Shown here: positions 7,880 through 14,620 of the stretch, piece after piece
Layout: every line of letters begins with the position of its first letter
How positions within the stretch are numbered: the first letter of the stretch is position 1
Source: UMGS1279 sp045534095
Lineage (GTDB): Bacteria > Bacillota > Clostridia > Oscillospirales > Acutalibacteraceae
Direction of reading: 5' to 3'
Length of the DNA stretch: 27,673 bases
Assembly: GCA_045534095.1 (NCBI GenBank)
Contig: JAZSJA010000105.1
Coordinates: 1 to 27,673 of the forward strand
Notes under the pieces: generated by a model
What the model saw: only the letters and a program-made list of their open reading frames with translations
Told to the model about the DNA's origin: nothing
The model's database searches: none
Made by a program: the position numbers and the translations under genes

Positions 7880-8530
7880 TTAATAACCCATATTTTCTTT
7901 GCAGATTATAACCTTTATTCTATCCTTGATCCTTTGGAAGCCGGTAAGGACGTAGGTGCTGCAGATTCGAGAATCAATTTTGCAACCGTCGCACATTTCG
8001 CGGTTTTCCATTTTCATAGATACACATTTACCTGTTTTAGAGCAGGGTGAATCTACAAGGAGCCTTTGACAGTTTTTAGGAGCGGCTATAGTTTTAACCC
8101 TTTCCTCTGCCGCAGTTAAATCCTTAACTATTTTGTTAACGCCTACAACAACTATTACCTCTTTAGGGCCAAAGCATAGGGCGGCAACACGGTTTCCATT
8201 GCCGTCAACGTTGTAAAGCTCGCCCTTTTCGGTAATGGCGTTTGATGACGTTATAAAGGCATCGGCCAAAAGGGAGTTTCGCATAACTTCAACTGCTTCG
8301 GGGCGGGTAAGACCCTCGGCATAACGATCGAAAAATTTGTAGTTACCTTCACGTAAAAATTGAATGGCATCGATTTCATTTAATGTTGCCGAACCACCCA
8401 CGCCAACGGAAATCCCCTCAGGCAAAAGAGTTTTTAAAAGGGGAATGATGTCATCCTTTTTTTCGACAACGTAGGGCACCATATTATTGGCTTTTAAATT
8501 TTCTACAACTTTTTTAATTAAATTATCCAT
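7880..8530 (-). CDS. LUD-domain protein (LutC/YkgG-like)
   Basis: A 216-residue cytosolic protein of the LUD superfamily (LutC-like), seen from the GVGGSATLNEI motif (about 50), the central SSNAITEKGELYNVDGNG segment and VVVVG(V)NKIVKDL. Its C-terminal part is cysteine-rich (CSKTGKC, then CDGC and a further Cys), suggesting a metal or Fe-S site as in other clostridial members. No LutA/LutB partners are present, so a lactate oxidation role is not supported. The frame extends to GTG 8539, but that GTG belongs to the AAAGGTG ribosome binding site; ATG 8530 is chosen. It is divergent from the microcompartment locus and has its own promoter. Confidence 0.8.
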   Translation of the reverse strand: MDNLIKKVVENLKANNMVPYVVEKKDDIIPLLKTLLPEGISVGVGGSATLNEIDAIQFLREGNYKFFDRYAEGLTRPEAVEVMRNSLLADAFITSSNAITEKGELYNVDGNGNRVAALCFGPKEVIVVVGVNKIVKDLTAAEERVKTIAAPKNCQRLLVDSPCSKTGKCVSMKMENREMCDGCKIDSRICSTYVLTGFQRIKDRIKVIICKENMGY

Positions 8531-8584
8531 TTTTGTCACCTTTAAAATATTGTGTATTACAAATTATGATGTTTTTACCTACTT

Positions 8585-8613
8585 ATTTTATCATATGATG
8601 TGGTTTATTTCAA
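8585..8613 (-). promoter_or_regulatory. Promoter of the LUD-domain gene
   Basis: On the minus strand TTGAAA (8608-8613) and TAAAAT (8585-8590) with a 17-base spacer, about 55 bases upstream of ATG 8530. A perfect palindrome ATCATATGAT lies in the spacer (8590-8599). Confidence 0.65.
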
Positions 8614-8715
8614 TATTTTGGAGATTTTTTAGTCCTTATTTGGCAAAACGGGACACAACCACTAACAAAAATGTTGTTTTGTGCTTGTTTTTTCTGTTTT
8701 TTTCTTGTTTTGGTA

Positions 8716-8744
8716 TTGACAAATAGTTGTTTTTGGTTTACAAT
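8716..8744 (+). promoter_or_regulatory. First promoter of the microcompartment locus
   Basis: TTGACA (8716-8721) and TACAAT (8739-8744) with a 17-base spacer: a near-consensus sigma-A promoter. It leaves a leader of about 70 bases before the GRE start at 8823. Such a strong promoter would need repression, and the repeated motif at 8767-8783 is a candidate site. Confidence 0.8.
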
Positions 8745-8766
8745 AATGATGTATCAGTAGCGATTT

Positions 8767-8783
8767 TTGATTCTTGTTTGATT
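8767..8783 (+). promoter_or_regulatory. Candidate operator (copy 1) for the locus regulator
   Basis: TTGATTCTTGTTTGATT lies about 16 bases after the expected transcription start. It has two TTGA half-sites 11 bases apart, one helical turn. It matches the motif at the second locus promoter (13192-13208) at 15 of 17 bases. DeoR-family repressors often bind such direct repeats; the assignment is inference. Confidence 0.45.
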
Positions 8784-8822
8784 TTTATACTACAAATCCT
8801 TTTAACAGAAAGGAAGGTTTTT

Positions 8823-11351
8823 ATGCCTGATTATTATATTAACGAAATTCCCAAAAGCCCTAGAATTCCCAAACTGGTTGCACATCTTTTTGAACAGATG
8901 CCTCAAATTGAAACCGATCGTGCCGTTTTGTTAACAGAGGCTTATAAAAAATCGGAGGGCAAGCCGGTGATAACCCGCCGTGCCGAGGCCTTTGCTCATA
9001 TTATGGAAAACCTACCTATTACTATTCGTCCAAACGAGCTTATAGTAGGTAGCAATACTAAACGTCCACGCAGTTGTCAGGTTTTCCCTGAGTATTCATT
9101 TTCTTGGCTTGAGGATGAGCTTGATACTGTAGAAACACGTTCGGCCGACCCATTTTATATCTCTGAGGAGAACAAACAAATTCTTCGTGAGGTTTATAAA
9201 TATTGGGGTGGTAAAACCACAAGCGAGCTTGCTGAGGAGTATATGTCAGACGGCGCTAAAATGGCAATGAAGCACAACATATTCACTCCCGGTAACTACT
9301 TCTATAACGGCGTTGGACATTTATGCGTTAAATATGATGAGGTTTTAGCTATTGGTTTTGACGGCATTAAAGCAAGGGCTGTGGATGAACTTTTAAAGCT
9401 TAACGCAGGCGATGCCGATTACGGTAGCCGTACTGCATTTTTAAAGGCAGTTATTATGTCTCTTGAGGCCGCTAGCCGCTATGCTGAAAGATATGCACTT
9501 TTGGCGGTAGAAATGGCCGAAAAAGAAACCGATCCCAAGCGTAAGCTTGAACTTGCTTTAATTGCTAACAACTGTGCAAACGTTCCTCGTAGGGGAGCAA
9601 CAACCTTCTATGAGGCTTGTCAGTCCTTCTGGTTTGTTCAGATGCTTGTTCAAACCGAGGCAAGCGGCCACTCTATTTCTCCCGGACGCTTTGACCAATA
9701 TATGTATCCTTATTATAAAAAGGATTTAGACGAGGGCAAAATCACAAGAGAGTTTGCCCAAGAGTTAATGGACTGCATTTGGGTTAAACTCAATGACCTC
9801 AACAAGGTTCGTGATGCCGCTTCGGCAGAGGGCTTTGCAGGTTATAGCCTCTTCCAAAATCTTATTGCAGGCGGTCAAACCGAAGAGGGATTGGATGCTA
9901 CCAACGACCTTTCCTTTATGTGCATCTCTGCATCCATGCACGTAATGCTTCCTATGCCTTCCTTCTCGGTTCGCGTATGGAACGGAACTCCCCATGAATT
10001 TTTGCTCCGTGCAGCTGAGCTTACCCGTACAGGCGTTGGACTTCCCGCTTATTATAATGACGAGGTTATTATCCCTTCCCTTGTAAATCGCGGACTTTCC
10101 TTAGAGGAAGCCAGAAACTACTGTATTATTGGTTGCGTTGAGCCACAGACCCCGGGTAAAACCGATGGTTGGCACGATGCCGCATTCTTTAATATGTGCC
10201 GTCCCTTAGAGCTTGTTTTCGGCGGCGGTGCAGAGCTTGGTGAACAGGTTGGACCTAAAACTCCAAGCATCAAAGAGCTTAACACTTTTGATAAATTCTA
10301 CGATGCTTATAAGGCTCAAATGAACTATATGATTGAAATGATGGTTAATGCCGATAACAGTATTGACCTTGCCCACGCCGAGCGTTGCCCACTTCCCTTC
10401 CTTTCATCTATGGTTGATGATTGTATTGCAAGGGGCAAATCGGTGCAAAATGGCGGTGCAGTTTACAACTTCACAGGACCTCAAGGTTTTGGTATTGCAA
10501 ATATGGCAGATGCCCTTTATGCAATTAAAACCTTGGTTTATGATGAGAAAAAATACACCTTACAGCAATTTGCAGATGCTCTTAAAAATAACTATGGTGA
10601 GGCAATGCCACCTGTAATTGCAGGTCAGCTTACCACCTTTGCCGCTAAGGAGCTGGCTTCTAAGGGGAAGGCTCCAAACGAGAAGGTGATTGCTGAAATG
10701 TATTCAAAAATCAGCGAAAACAAAACCCCTGCCGATAAAAAAGCTTTTTACGATAGGCTTCGCAGTGATATTGATTCTCTTCCTAAATTCGGTAACGATA
10801 TTAAGGAAATAGACCTTTTTGCAAGAGATGTTGCGTATACCTATACTCGTCCCTTGCAGAATTATAAAAACCCACGCGGAGGTATTTTCCAGGCAGGTCT
10901 TTATCCCGTTTCGGCAAACGTACCTCTTGGTGCACAAACAGGTGCAACCCCCGATGGACGTTTGGCAGGTACTCCGGTTGCCGATGGCGTTTCTCCCTCG
11001 GCAGGTAAGGATGTAAACGGACCTACCGCTTCTTGCAACTCGGTTGCAAGGCTTGACCACTTTATTGCCTCTAACGGAACCTTATTTAATATGAAGTTCC
11101 ATCCAAGTGCACTTAAAGGTGCAAGCGGACTAGAAAGCTTTGTTGCTATGATTCGTGGATACTTCGACCAAAAAGGAATGCACGTTCAGTTTAACGTTGT
11201 TAGCCGTGAAACACTTATAGATGCACAGAAAAATCCTGAAAAATACAAATCATTGGTTGTTCGTGTTGCGGGATATAGTGCGCTATTCACCACCCTTTCA
11301 CGCTCACTTCAGGATGACATTATAAATCGTACCGAGCAAGGAGGTTTCTAA
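8823..11351 (+). CDS. Glycyl radical 1,2-propanediol dehydratase (B12-independent diol dehydratase)
   Basis: Dehydrates 1,2-propanediol to propionaldehyde by glycyl radical chemistry, without cobalamin. The 842-residue protein has the pyruvate formate-lyase-like barrel. Active-site residues line up with characterised glycerol/propanediol dehydratases: His166 (GVGH), His283-Ser284 (GHSISPGRFDQYMYPY), Cys438 and Glu440 (GCVEP), Asp452 (GWHD) and the radical Gly817 (RVAGYSA) 25 residues from the end. GHSIS together with GCVE and Asp452 points to a diol dehydratase rather than choline lyase or pyruvate formate-lyase. ATG 8823 with AAAGGAAGG is the start; a longer frame from 8727 would begin upstream of the promoter's -10 box. 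No encapsulation helix is seen at its N-terminus. Glycerol is a possible alternative substrate. Confidence 0.93.
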   Translation: MPDYYINEIPKSPRIPKLVAHLFEQMPQIETDRAVLLTEAYKKSEGKPVITRRAEAFAHIMENLPITIRPNELIVGSNTKRPRSCQVFPEYSFSWLEDELDTVETRSADPFYISEENKQILREVYKYWGGKTTSELAEEYMSDGAKMAMKHNIFTPGNYFYNGVGHLCVKYDEVLAIGFDGIKARAVDELLKLNAGDADYGSRTAFLKAVIMSLEAASRYAERYALLAVEMAEKETDPKRKLELALIANNCANVPRRGATTFYEACQSFWFVQMLVQTEASGHSISPGRFDQYMYPYYKKDLDEGKITREFAQELMDCIWVKLNDLNKVRDAASAEGFAGYSLFQNLIAGGQTEEGLDATNDLSFMCISASMHVMLPMPSFSVRVWNGTPHEFLLRAAELTRTGVGLPAYYNDEVIIPSLVNRGLSLEEARNYCIIGCVEPQTPGKTDGWHDAAFFNMCRPLELVFGGGAELGEQVGPKTPSIKELNTFDKFYDAYKAQMNYMIEMMVNADNSIDLAHAERCPLPFLSSMVDDCIARGKSVQNGGAVYNFTGPQGFGIANMADALYAIKTLVYDEKKYTLQQFADALKNNYGEAMPPVIAGQLTTFAAKELASKGKAPNEKVIAEMYSKISENKTPADKKAFYDRLRSDIDSLPKFGNDIKEIDLFARDVAYTYTRPLQNYKNPRGGIFQAGLYPVSANVPLGAQTGATPDGRLAGTPVADGVSPSAGKDVNGPTASCNSVARLDHFIASNGTLFNMKFHPSALKGASGLESFVAMIRGYFDQKGMHVQFNVVSRETLIDAQKNPEKYKSLVVRVAGYSALFTTLSRSLQDDIINRTEQGGF

Positions 11352-12140
11352 GTGCAGGATTACCTTAATACCAAGGGTCGTATCTTTGATATTCAAAGGT
11401 TTTCGGTGCACGATGGACCGGGAGTTCGCACAATAGTCTTTTTAAAGGGCTGTGTGCTAAGGTGCAAATGGTGTTGCAATCCCGAATCCCAACGGTATGA
11501 AATTGAGGAGATGACTACGGCGGGCAAAACTAAAACGGTAGGCAAGGATGTTACCGTTGCTGAGGTTTTAGAGGAAGTTTTAAAGGATAGAATTTACTAC
11601 CGTCGTTCGGGTGGAGGACTTACCCTTTCGGGTGGAGAGAGCCTTTGCCAGCCCGAATTTGCAACGGCACTCCTTAGAGCGGCTAAGGAATCGGGCCTTA
11701 ATACGGCAATGGAATCCACCGCTGCAGCCCCCATTGAAACCATCCGCGGGCTACTCCCATTTTTAGACCATTATCTGATGGATATTAAACATATTAACCC
11801 CGAAAAGCATAAGGAATTTACGGGCAGAGATAACTCTTTGATGCTTCAAAATGCAAGAATTTTAGCAAAGGAAGCAAATCACCTTGTAATAAGGGTGCCT
11901 GTAATTCCCACCTTTAACGATACTAAAGAGGAAATCGCTGCCATTGCAAAATTCACCTCTGAGATTATGCCGGGCGGCGAAATCAACCTGCTACCCTATC
12001 ACCGTTTGGGGCAGGATAAATATAAAGGATTAGGCAGGGAGTATCTTTTAGAGCATATCACCCCGCCAACCGATGAAAAAATGAATGAGCTTTTAGAGGT
12101 AGCGAAAAGCTATGGATTAAAAGCAAAGATAGGAGGATAA
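11352..12140 (+). CDS. Glycyl radical enzyme activase (radical SAM)
   Basis: Abstracts a hydrogen from Gly817 of the dehydratase using SAM and a [4Fe-4S] cluster. The radical SAM motif CVLRCKWC gives Cys34, Cys38 and Cys41; TLSGGE and the VIRVPVIPTFND segment are typical. At 262 residues it is short: the two-cluster ferredoxin-like insertion that many GRE activases carry after the radical SAM motif is absent, and the chain runs directly from WCCNPESQ to the GKDVTVAEVLEEV helix. It starts at GTG 11352, immediately after the TAA of the dehydratase, with AAGGAGG inside the end of that gene, so translation is coupled. Confidence 0.95.
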   Translation: MQDYLNTKGRIFDIQRFSVHDGPGVRTIVFLKGCVLRCKWCCNPESQRYEIEEMTTAGKTKTVGKDVTVAEVLEEVLKDRIYYRRSGGGLTLSGGESLCQPEFATALLRAAKESGLNTAMESTAAAPIETIRGLLPFLDHYLMDIKHINPEKHKEFTGRDNSLMLQNARILAKEANHLVIRVPVIPTFNDTKEEIAAIAKFTSEIMPGGEINLLPYHRLGQDKYKGLGREYLLEHITPPTDEKMNELLEVAKSYGLKAKIGG

Positions 12141-12159
12141 GGTTTGATTAAAATCGCCC

Positions 12160-12225
12160 ACAACAAGGTTATACGGCTCGGGGCGGTACAAATTGTACAG
12201 CACCACTCACCTAAACCTCGTTGTG
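12160..12225. repeat. Structured intercistronic element 1 (inverted repeat)
   Basis: CACAACAAGGTT (12160-12171) pairs with AACCTCGTTGTG (12214-12225) with one mismatch, and the loop contains a 13-base palindrome GTACAAATTGTAC (12186-12198). It lies between the activase and the PduU-like gene. There is no T-run. It shows patchy similarity to the element at 22215-22262. Confidence 0.45.
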
Positions 12226-12278
12226 AACAATTTTCTTTCAAACCTGTTTTCTAGATTTTAAGAAAGGAATGATGAAAA

Positions 12279-12656
12279 ATGGATATGTTTGATGCCCTTA
12301 AATCCGAAGGCAAAGCCCGTATTATTCAAGAGCTTGTTCCCGGTAAGCAGATAACCTTAGCTCACGTTATTGCCAATCCCGACCCAGTGCTTTACCAAAA
12401 ACTCGGTCTTGACCCTGCGGCAGATTATAAAACCTCTGCCATTGGTATCATCACTTTAAGCCCTGCCGAAACGGCAATTATTGCGGGGGATATTGCTACA
12501 AAAGCTTCGGGTGCAGAGCTTGGCTTTGTAGATAGATTTAGCGGTACCCTTATAGTAGTAGGAAGTGTTTCTCAAATAGAGGAGGCGGTTGATGCCGTTT
12601 GCACCTACGTTCGGGAAACCTTGGGCTTTACAGTTTGTCCCATAACAAAAACGTAA
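12279..12656 (+). CDS. Microcompartment shell protein, PduU/EutS type (permuted BMC-H)
   Basis: A 125-residue hexameric shell protein of the circularly permuted BMC class. The N-terminal segment (KARIIQELVPGKQITLAHVIANP) is the hallmark of EutS/PduU, followed by the BMC fold with AIGIITLSPAETAIIAGDIATKA. ATG 12279 has AAAGGA upstream. The PduV-like GTPase starts one base after its stop; PduU and PduV are also paired in classical propanediol operons, where PduV is thought to associate with the shell via PduU. Confidence 0.92.
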   Translation: MDMFDALKSEGKARIIQELVPGKQITLAHVIANPDPVLYQKLGLDPAADYKTSAIGIITLSPAETAIIAGDIATKASGAELGFVDRFSGTLIVVGSVSQIEEAVDAVCTYVRETLGFTVCPITKT

Positions 12657-12657
12657 T

Positions 12658-13125
12658 ATGAATAAGGTTATTTTAATTGGGCGTAGTGAAAGTGGCAAAA
12701 CCACCCTTACTCAGGCTCTGAGGGGTGAGGAAATCCATTACGATAAAACACAAAGTGTTGAACGTGAGGGGTTTATAATAGATACCCCGGGTGAGTACAT
12801 ACAAACCCGAAATTTTGGTGGAGCCCTTGCAGTATATGCCTACGAGAGCGATATTGTAGGACTAATTTTGTCAGCAACCGAACCTTATTCCTTATTTAGT
12901 CCCAATATTACCTCAATGGCTAACCGTTTGGTTATAGGTATTATAACCGGTATAGACCAAAAGGGGGCTAACCCCGAGAGGGCAGAACGTTGGCTTCGTC
13001 TTGCAGGCTGCAAAACTATTTTTAAGGTTAGCGCAGTCACGGGTGAGGGTATAGCCGAGCTTAGGGATTTTTTAACAGGTTTTGACACAAAAGAATACTA
13101 CAAAAACAACAAAATACGGTTATAA
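12658..13125 (+). CDS. PduV/EutP-family small GTPase-like protein
   Basis: A 155-residue Ras-like P-loop protein. Walker A GRSESGKTT (about 8-16), a G3-like DTPGEY (about 43-48) and the late SAVTGEG motif are visible, and TGIDQKG stands for the usual NKxD region. In Pdu and Eut systems this family is linked to the shell and to microcompartment movement or assembly; here that role is inferred from family and position. It follows the PduU-like gene by one base and is probably the last gene before the internal promoter at 13192, although no clear terminator is visible in the A-rich gap. Confidence 0.88.
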   Translation: MNKVILIGRSESGKTTLTQALRGEEIHYDKTQSVEREGFIIDTPGEYIQTRNFGGALAVYAYESDIVGLILSATEPYSLFSPNITSMANRLVIGIITGIDQKGANPERAERWLRLAGCKTIFKVSAVTGEGIAELRDFLTGFDTKEYYKNNKIRL

Positions 13126-13191
13126 ATATACCAAAACACAGAAAAAACAAACAAATATCCATAAAAAACAAGAAAAATATGTGATTTTATG

Positions 13192-13208
13192 TTGACTTTT
13201 GTTTGATT
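13192..13208 (+). promoter_or_regulatory. Candidate operator (copy 2) for the locus regulator
   Basis: TTGACTTTTGTTTGATT overlaps the -35 box and the spacer of the internal promoter. It has the same two half-sites 11 bases apart as the site at 8767-8783. Binding here would block RNA polymerase directly. Confidence 0.45.
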
Positions 13209-13220
13209 GTGTGGTATATT
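13192..13220 (+). promoter_or_regulatory. Second (internal) promoter of the microcompartment locus
   Basis: TTGACT (13192-13197) and TATATT (13215-13220) with a 17-base spacer lie about 75 bases upstream of the aldolase. The leader holds a 6-base hairpin AATAGG/CCTATT (13232-13249) with a second CCTATT at 13253-13258 that could compete for the same partner. It allows the enzyme and shell genes to be expressed apart from the dehydratase pair. Confidence 0.75.
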
Positions 13221-13294
13221 TAATATAGCAAAATAGGTGAAAGCCTATTATTCCTATTGGATATTAAAAAACTTTAAATAAAGGAGAAATTAAA

Positions 13295-14104
13295 ATGGTA
13301 TCCGAGTACGAAATCAAAAAACAAATTTGCGAAATCGGTAAGCGTATCTATGACAGAGGTATGGTTGCATCTAATGATGGTAACATCTCTGTAAAGCTTA
13401 ACGACAATGAGTTCCTTTGCACCCCCACAGGTGTTAGTAAGGGCTTTATGACTCCTGAGTACATCTGTAAGGTAGATGCTGAGGGTAAAGTTATTCAAGC
13501 TAACCCCGGCTTCAGACCTTCTTCTGAAATCAAAATGCATATGAGAGTTTACAAAAACCGTCCTGATGTTCAGTCGGTTGTTCATGCTCATCCTATGTAT
13601 GCAACTGCTTTTGCTATTGCAGGTATTCCCCTTACCCAGCCCATCATGCCCGAGGCAGTTATCGCTCTTGGTTGTGTTCCCATTGCTGAGTACGGTACAC
13701 CTTCAACTGATGAAATTCCCGATGCAGTAGAAAAGTACTTACCTTACTTTGATGCAGTTCTTTTAGAGAACCATGGTGCACTTGCATTCTCTGATTCTCT
13801 TCTCAATGCATACCACAAAATGGAGTCTGTTGAGTTCTATGCAAAGCTTCTTTATCTTTCCGGTCAACTCGGTGGTGCTAAAGAGCTTTCTAAGAGTCAG
13901 GTTGAAAGACTCTTCGAAATTCGTCGTGCATTCGGTCTTCCCGGCAAGCATCCTGCAAACCTCTGCCCCAATGCAAAAGCAGGTTTACCCAGCTGCCACA
14001 GCTGTAAAGGTACTTGCGGTGCAACCCTTAATGCAGATTGCGGCGCTTCTGAGGACCTTGTAGCTCAAATTACCAAAAAGGTTATGGAGCAACTCGGTAA
14101 ATAA
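13295..14104 (+). CDS. Class II aldolase (L-fuculose/rhamnulose-1-phosphate type) with C-terminal encapsulation extension
   Basis: Cleaves a deoxy-sugar 1-phosphate to DHAP and L-lactaldehyde. The FucA-type fold covers about residues 1-215. Metal and catalytic residues are present: Glu78 (SSE), His97 and His99 (HAHP) and His160 (ENHG). An extension of about 50 residues follows. It has a linker with Cys224, 234, 237, 241 and 249, then an amphipathic helix SEDLVAQITKKVMEQLGK that looks like an encapsulation peptide. An aldolase with such a tail marks the fucose/rhamnose type of GRE microcompartment. AAAGGAG precedes ATG 13295. Sequence alone does not separate fuculose-1-phosphate from rhamnulose-1-phosphate as substrate. 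Confidence 0.92.
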   Translation: MVSEYEIKKQICEIGKRIYDRGMVASNDGNISVKLNDNEFLCTPTGVSKGFMTPEYICKVDAEGKVIQANPGFRPSSEIKMHMRVYKNRPDVQSVVHAHPMYATAFAIAGIPLTQPIMPEAVIALGCVPIAEYGTPSTDEIPDAVEKYLPYFDAVLLENHGALAFSDSLLNAYHKMESVEFYAKLLYLSGQLGGAKELSKSQVERLFEIRRAFGLPGKHPANLCPNAKAGLPSCHSCKGTCGATLNADCGASEDLVAQITKKVMEQLGK

Positions 14105-14131
14105 AATTCCCTCGAAAGGATTAGTCATTCT

Positions 14132-14602
14132 ATGACCGAGCAACAACTCAAAAAACTTGTTACCGAAGTTGTTTCTAGCCTCGGTAATCAAGATATGACC
14201 TTAGATTTAGCACTTTGTCTTACCGAAAAGGTAAAGGCAAAGGCGACCGAAATGGGTGTGAATGCGGTTATTGCAGTTTCCAATGCCGCAGGAAATCCCG
14301 TATCGGTGCAATGTATGGATGATTCCTACATTGCAAGCTACGATGTAGCCTTTAACAAGGCCTACACGGTAGTTGCCCTAAAAATGCCAACCACCACTCT
14401 AAAGGAACTTGCCCAACCCGGCGGCTCTCTTTATGGTATACAGTTTACAAACGGTGGTAAAATAGTCATTTTTGGTGGCGGAGTTCCCCTTTACAACAAG
14501 GCAGGCAAGATAATTGGCGGTCTTGGAGTGAGTGGGGGCAGTGAGGGTGAGGATACCTCCCTAGCCGAGTATGGCGGAGAGATATTTAAATCCTTAATTT
14601 AA
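14132..14602 (+). CDS. GlcG/PduO-C-like (heme-binding-type) protein with N-terminal encapsulation helix
   Basis: A 156-residue protein of the GlcG/DUF336 family, the domain also found at the C-terminus of PduO. The fold is seen in the AVIAVSNAAGNPVSV start, AFNKAYTVVALK, and the GGKIVIFGGGVPL / IIGGLGVSGGS strands. Residues 1-18 (MTEQQLKKLVTEVVSSLG) form an amphipathic helix followed by a short linker, as in encapsulation peptides, so it is probably lumenal cargo. Members of this family in other systems bind heme or cobalamin; its role in GRE compartments is unknown. AAAGGA lies upstream of ATG 14132. Confidence 0.85.
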   Translation: MTEQQLKKLVTEVVSSLGNQDMTLDLALCLTEKVKAKATEMGVNAVIAVSNAAGNPVSVQCMDDSYIASYDVAFNKAYTVVALKMPTTTLKELAQPGGSLYGIQFTNGGKIVIFGGGVPLYNKAGKIIGGLGVSGGSEGEDTSLAEYGGEIFKSLI

Positions 14603-14620
14603 TGAAAGGAAAGTGCAGAT

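Noticed and set aside
7880..8530. LUD-domain protein as part of a lactate utilisation (LutABC) operon or of the microcompartment
   Set aside because: No LutA or LutB homologue is nearby, the gene is divergent with its own promoter, and it carries no encapsulation-type helix.
8727..8822. N-terminal extension of 32 residues on the dehydratase frame
   Set aside because: Its start lies upstream of the TACAAT -10 box and has no ribosome binding site, while ATG 8823 has AAAGGAAGG and matches the length and residue numbering of known diol dehydratases.
8823..11351. Choline trimethylamine-lyase or pyruvate formate-lyase
   Set aside because: The GHSIS, GCVE and GWHD residues fit diol dehydratases, and the locus has an aldolase and lacks choline-type genes.
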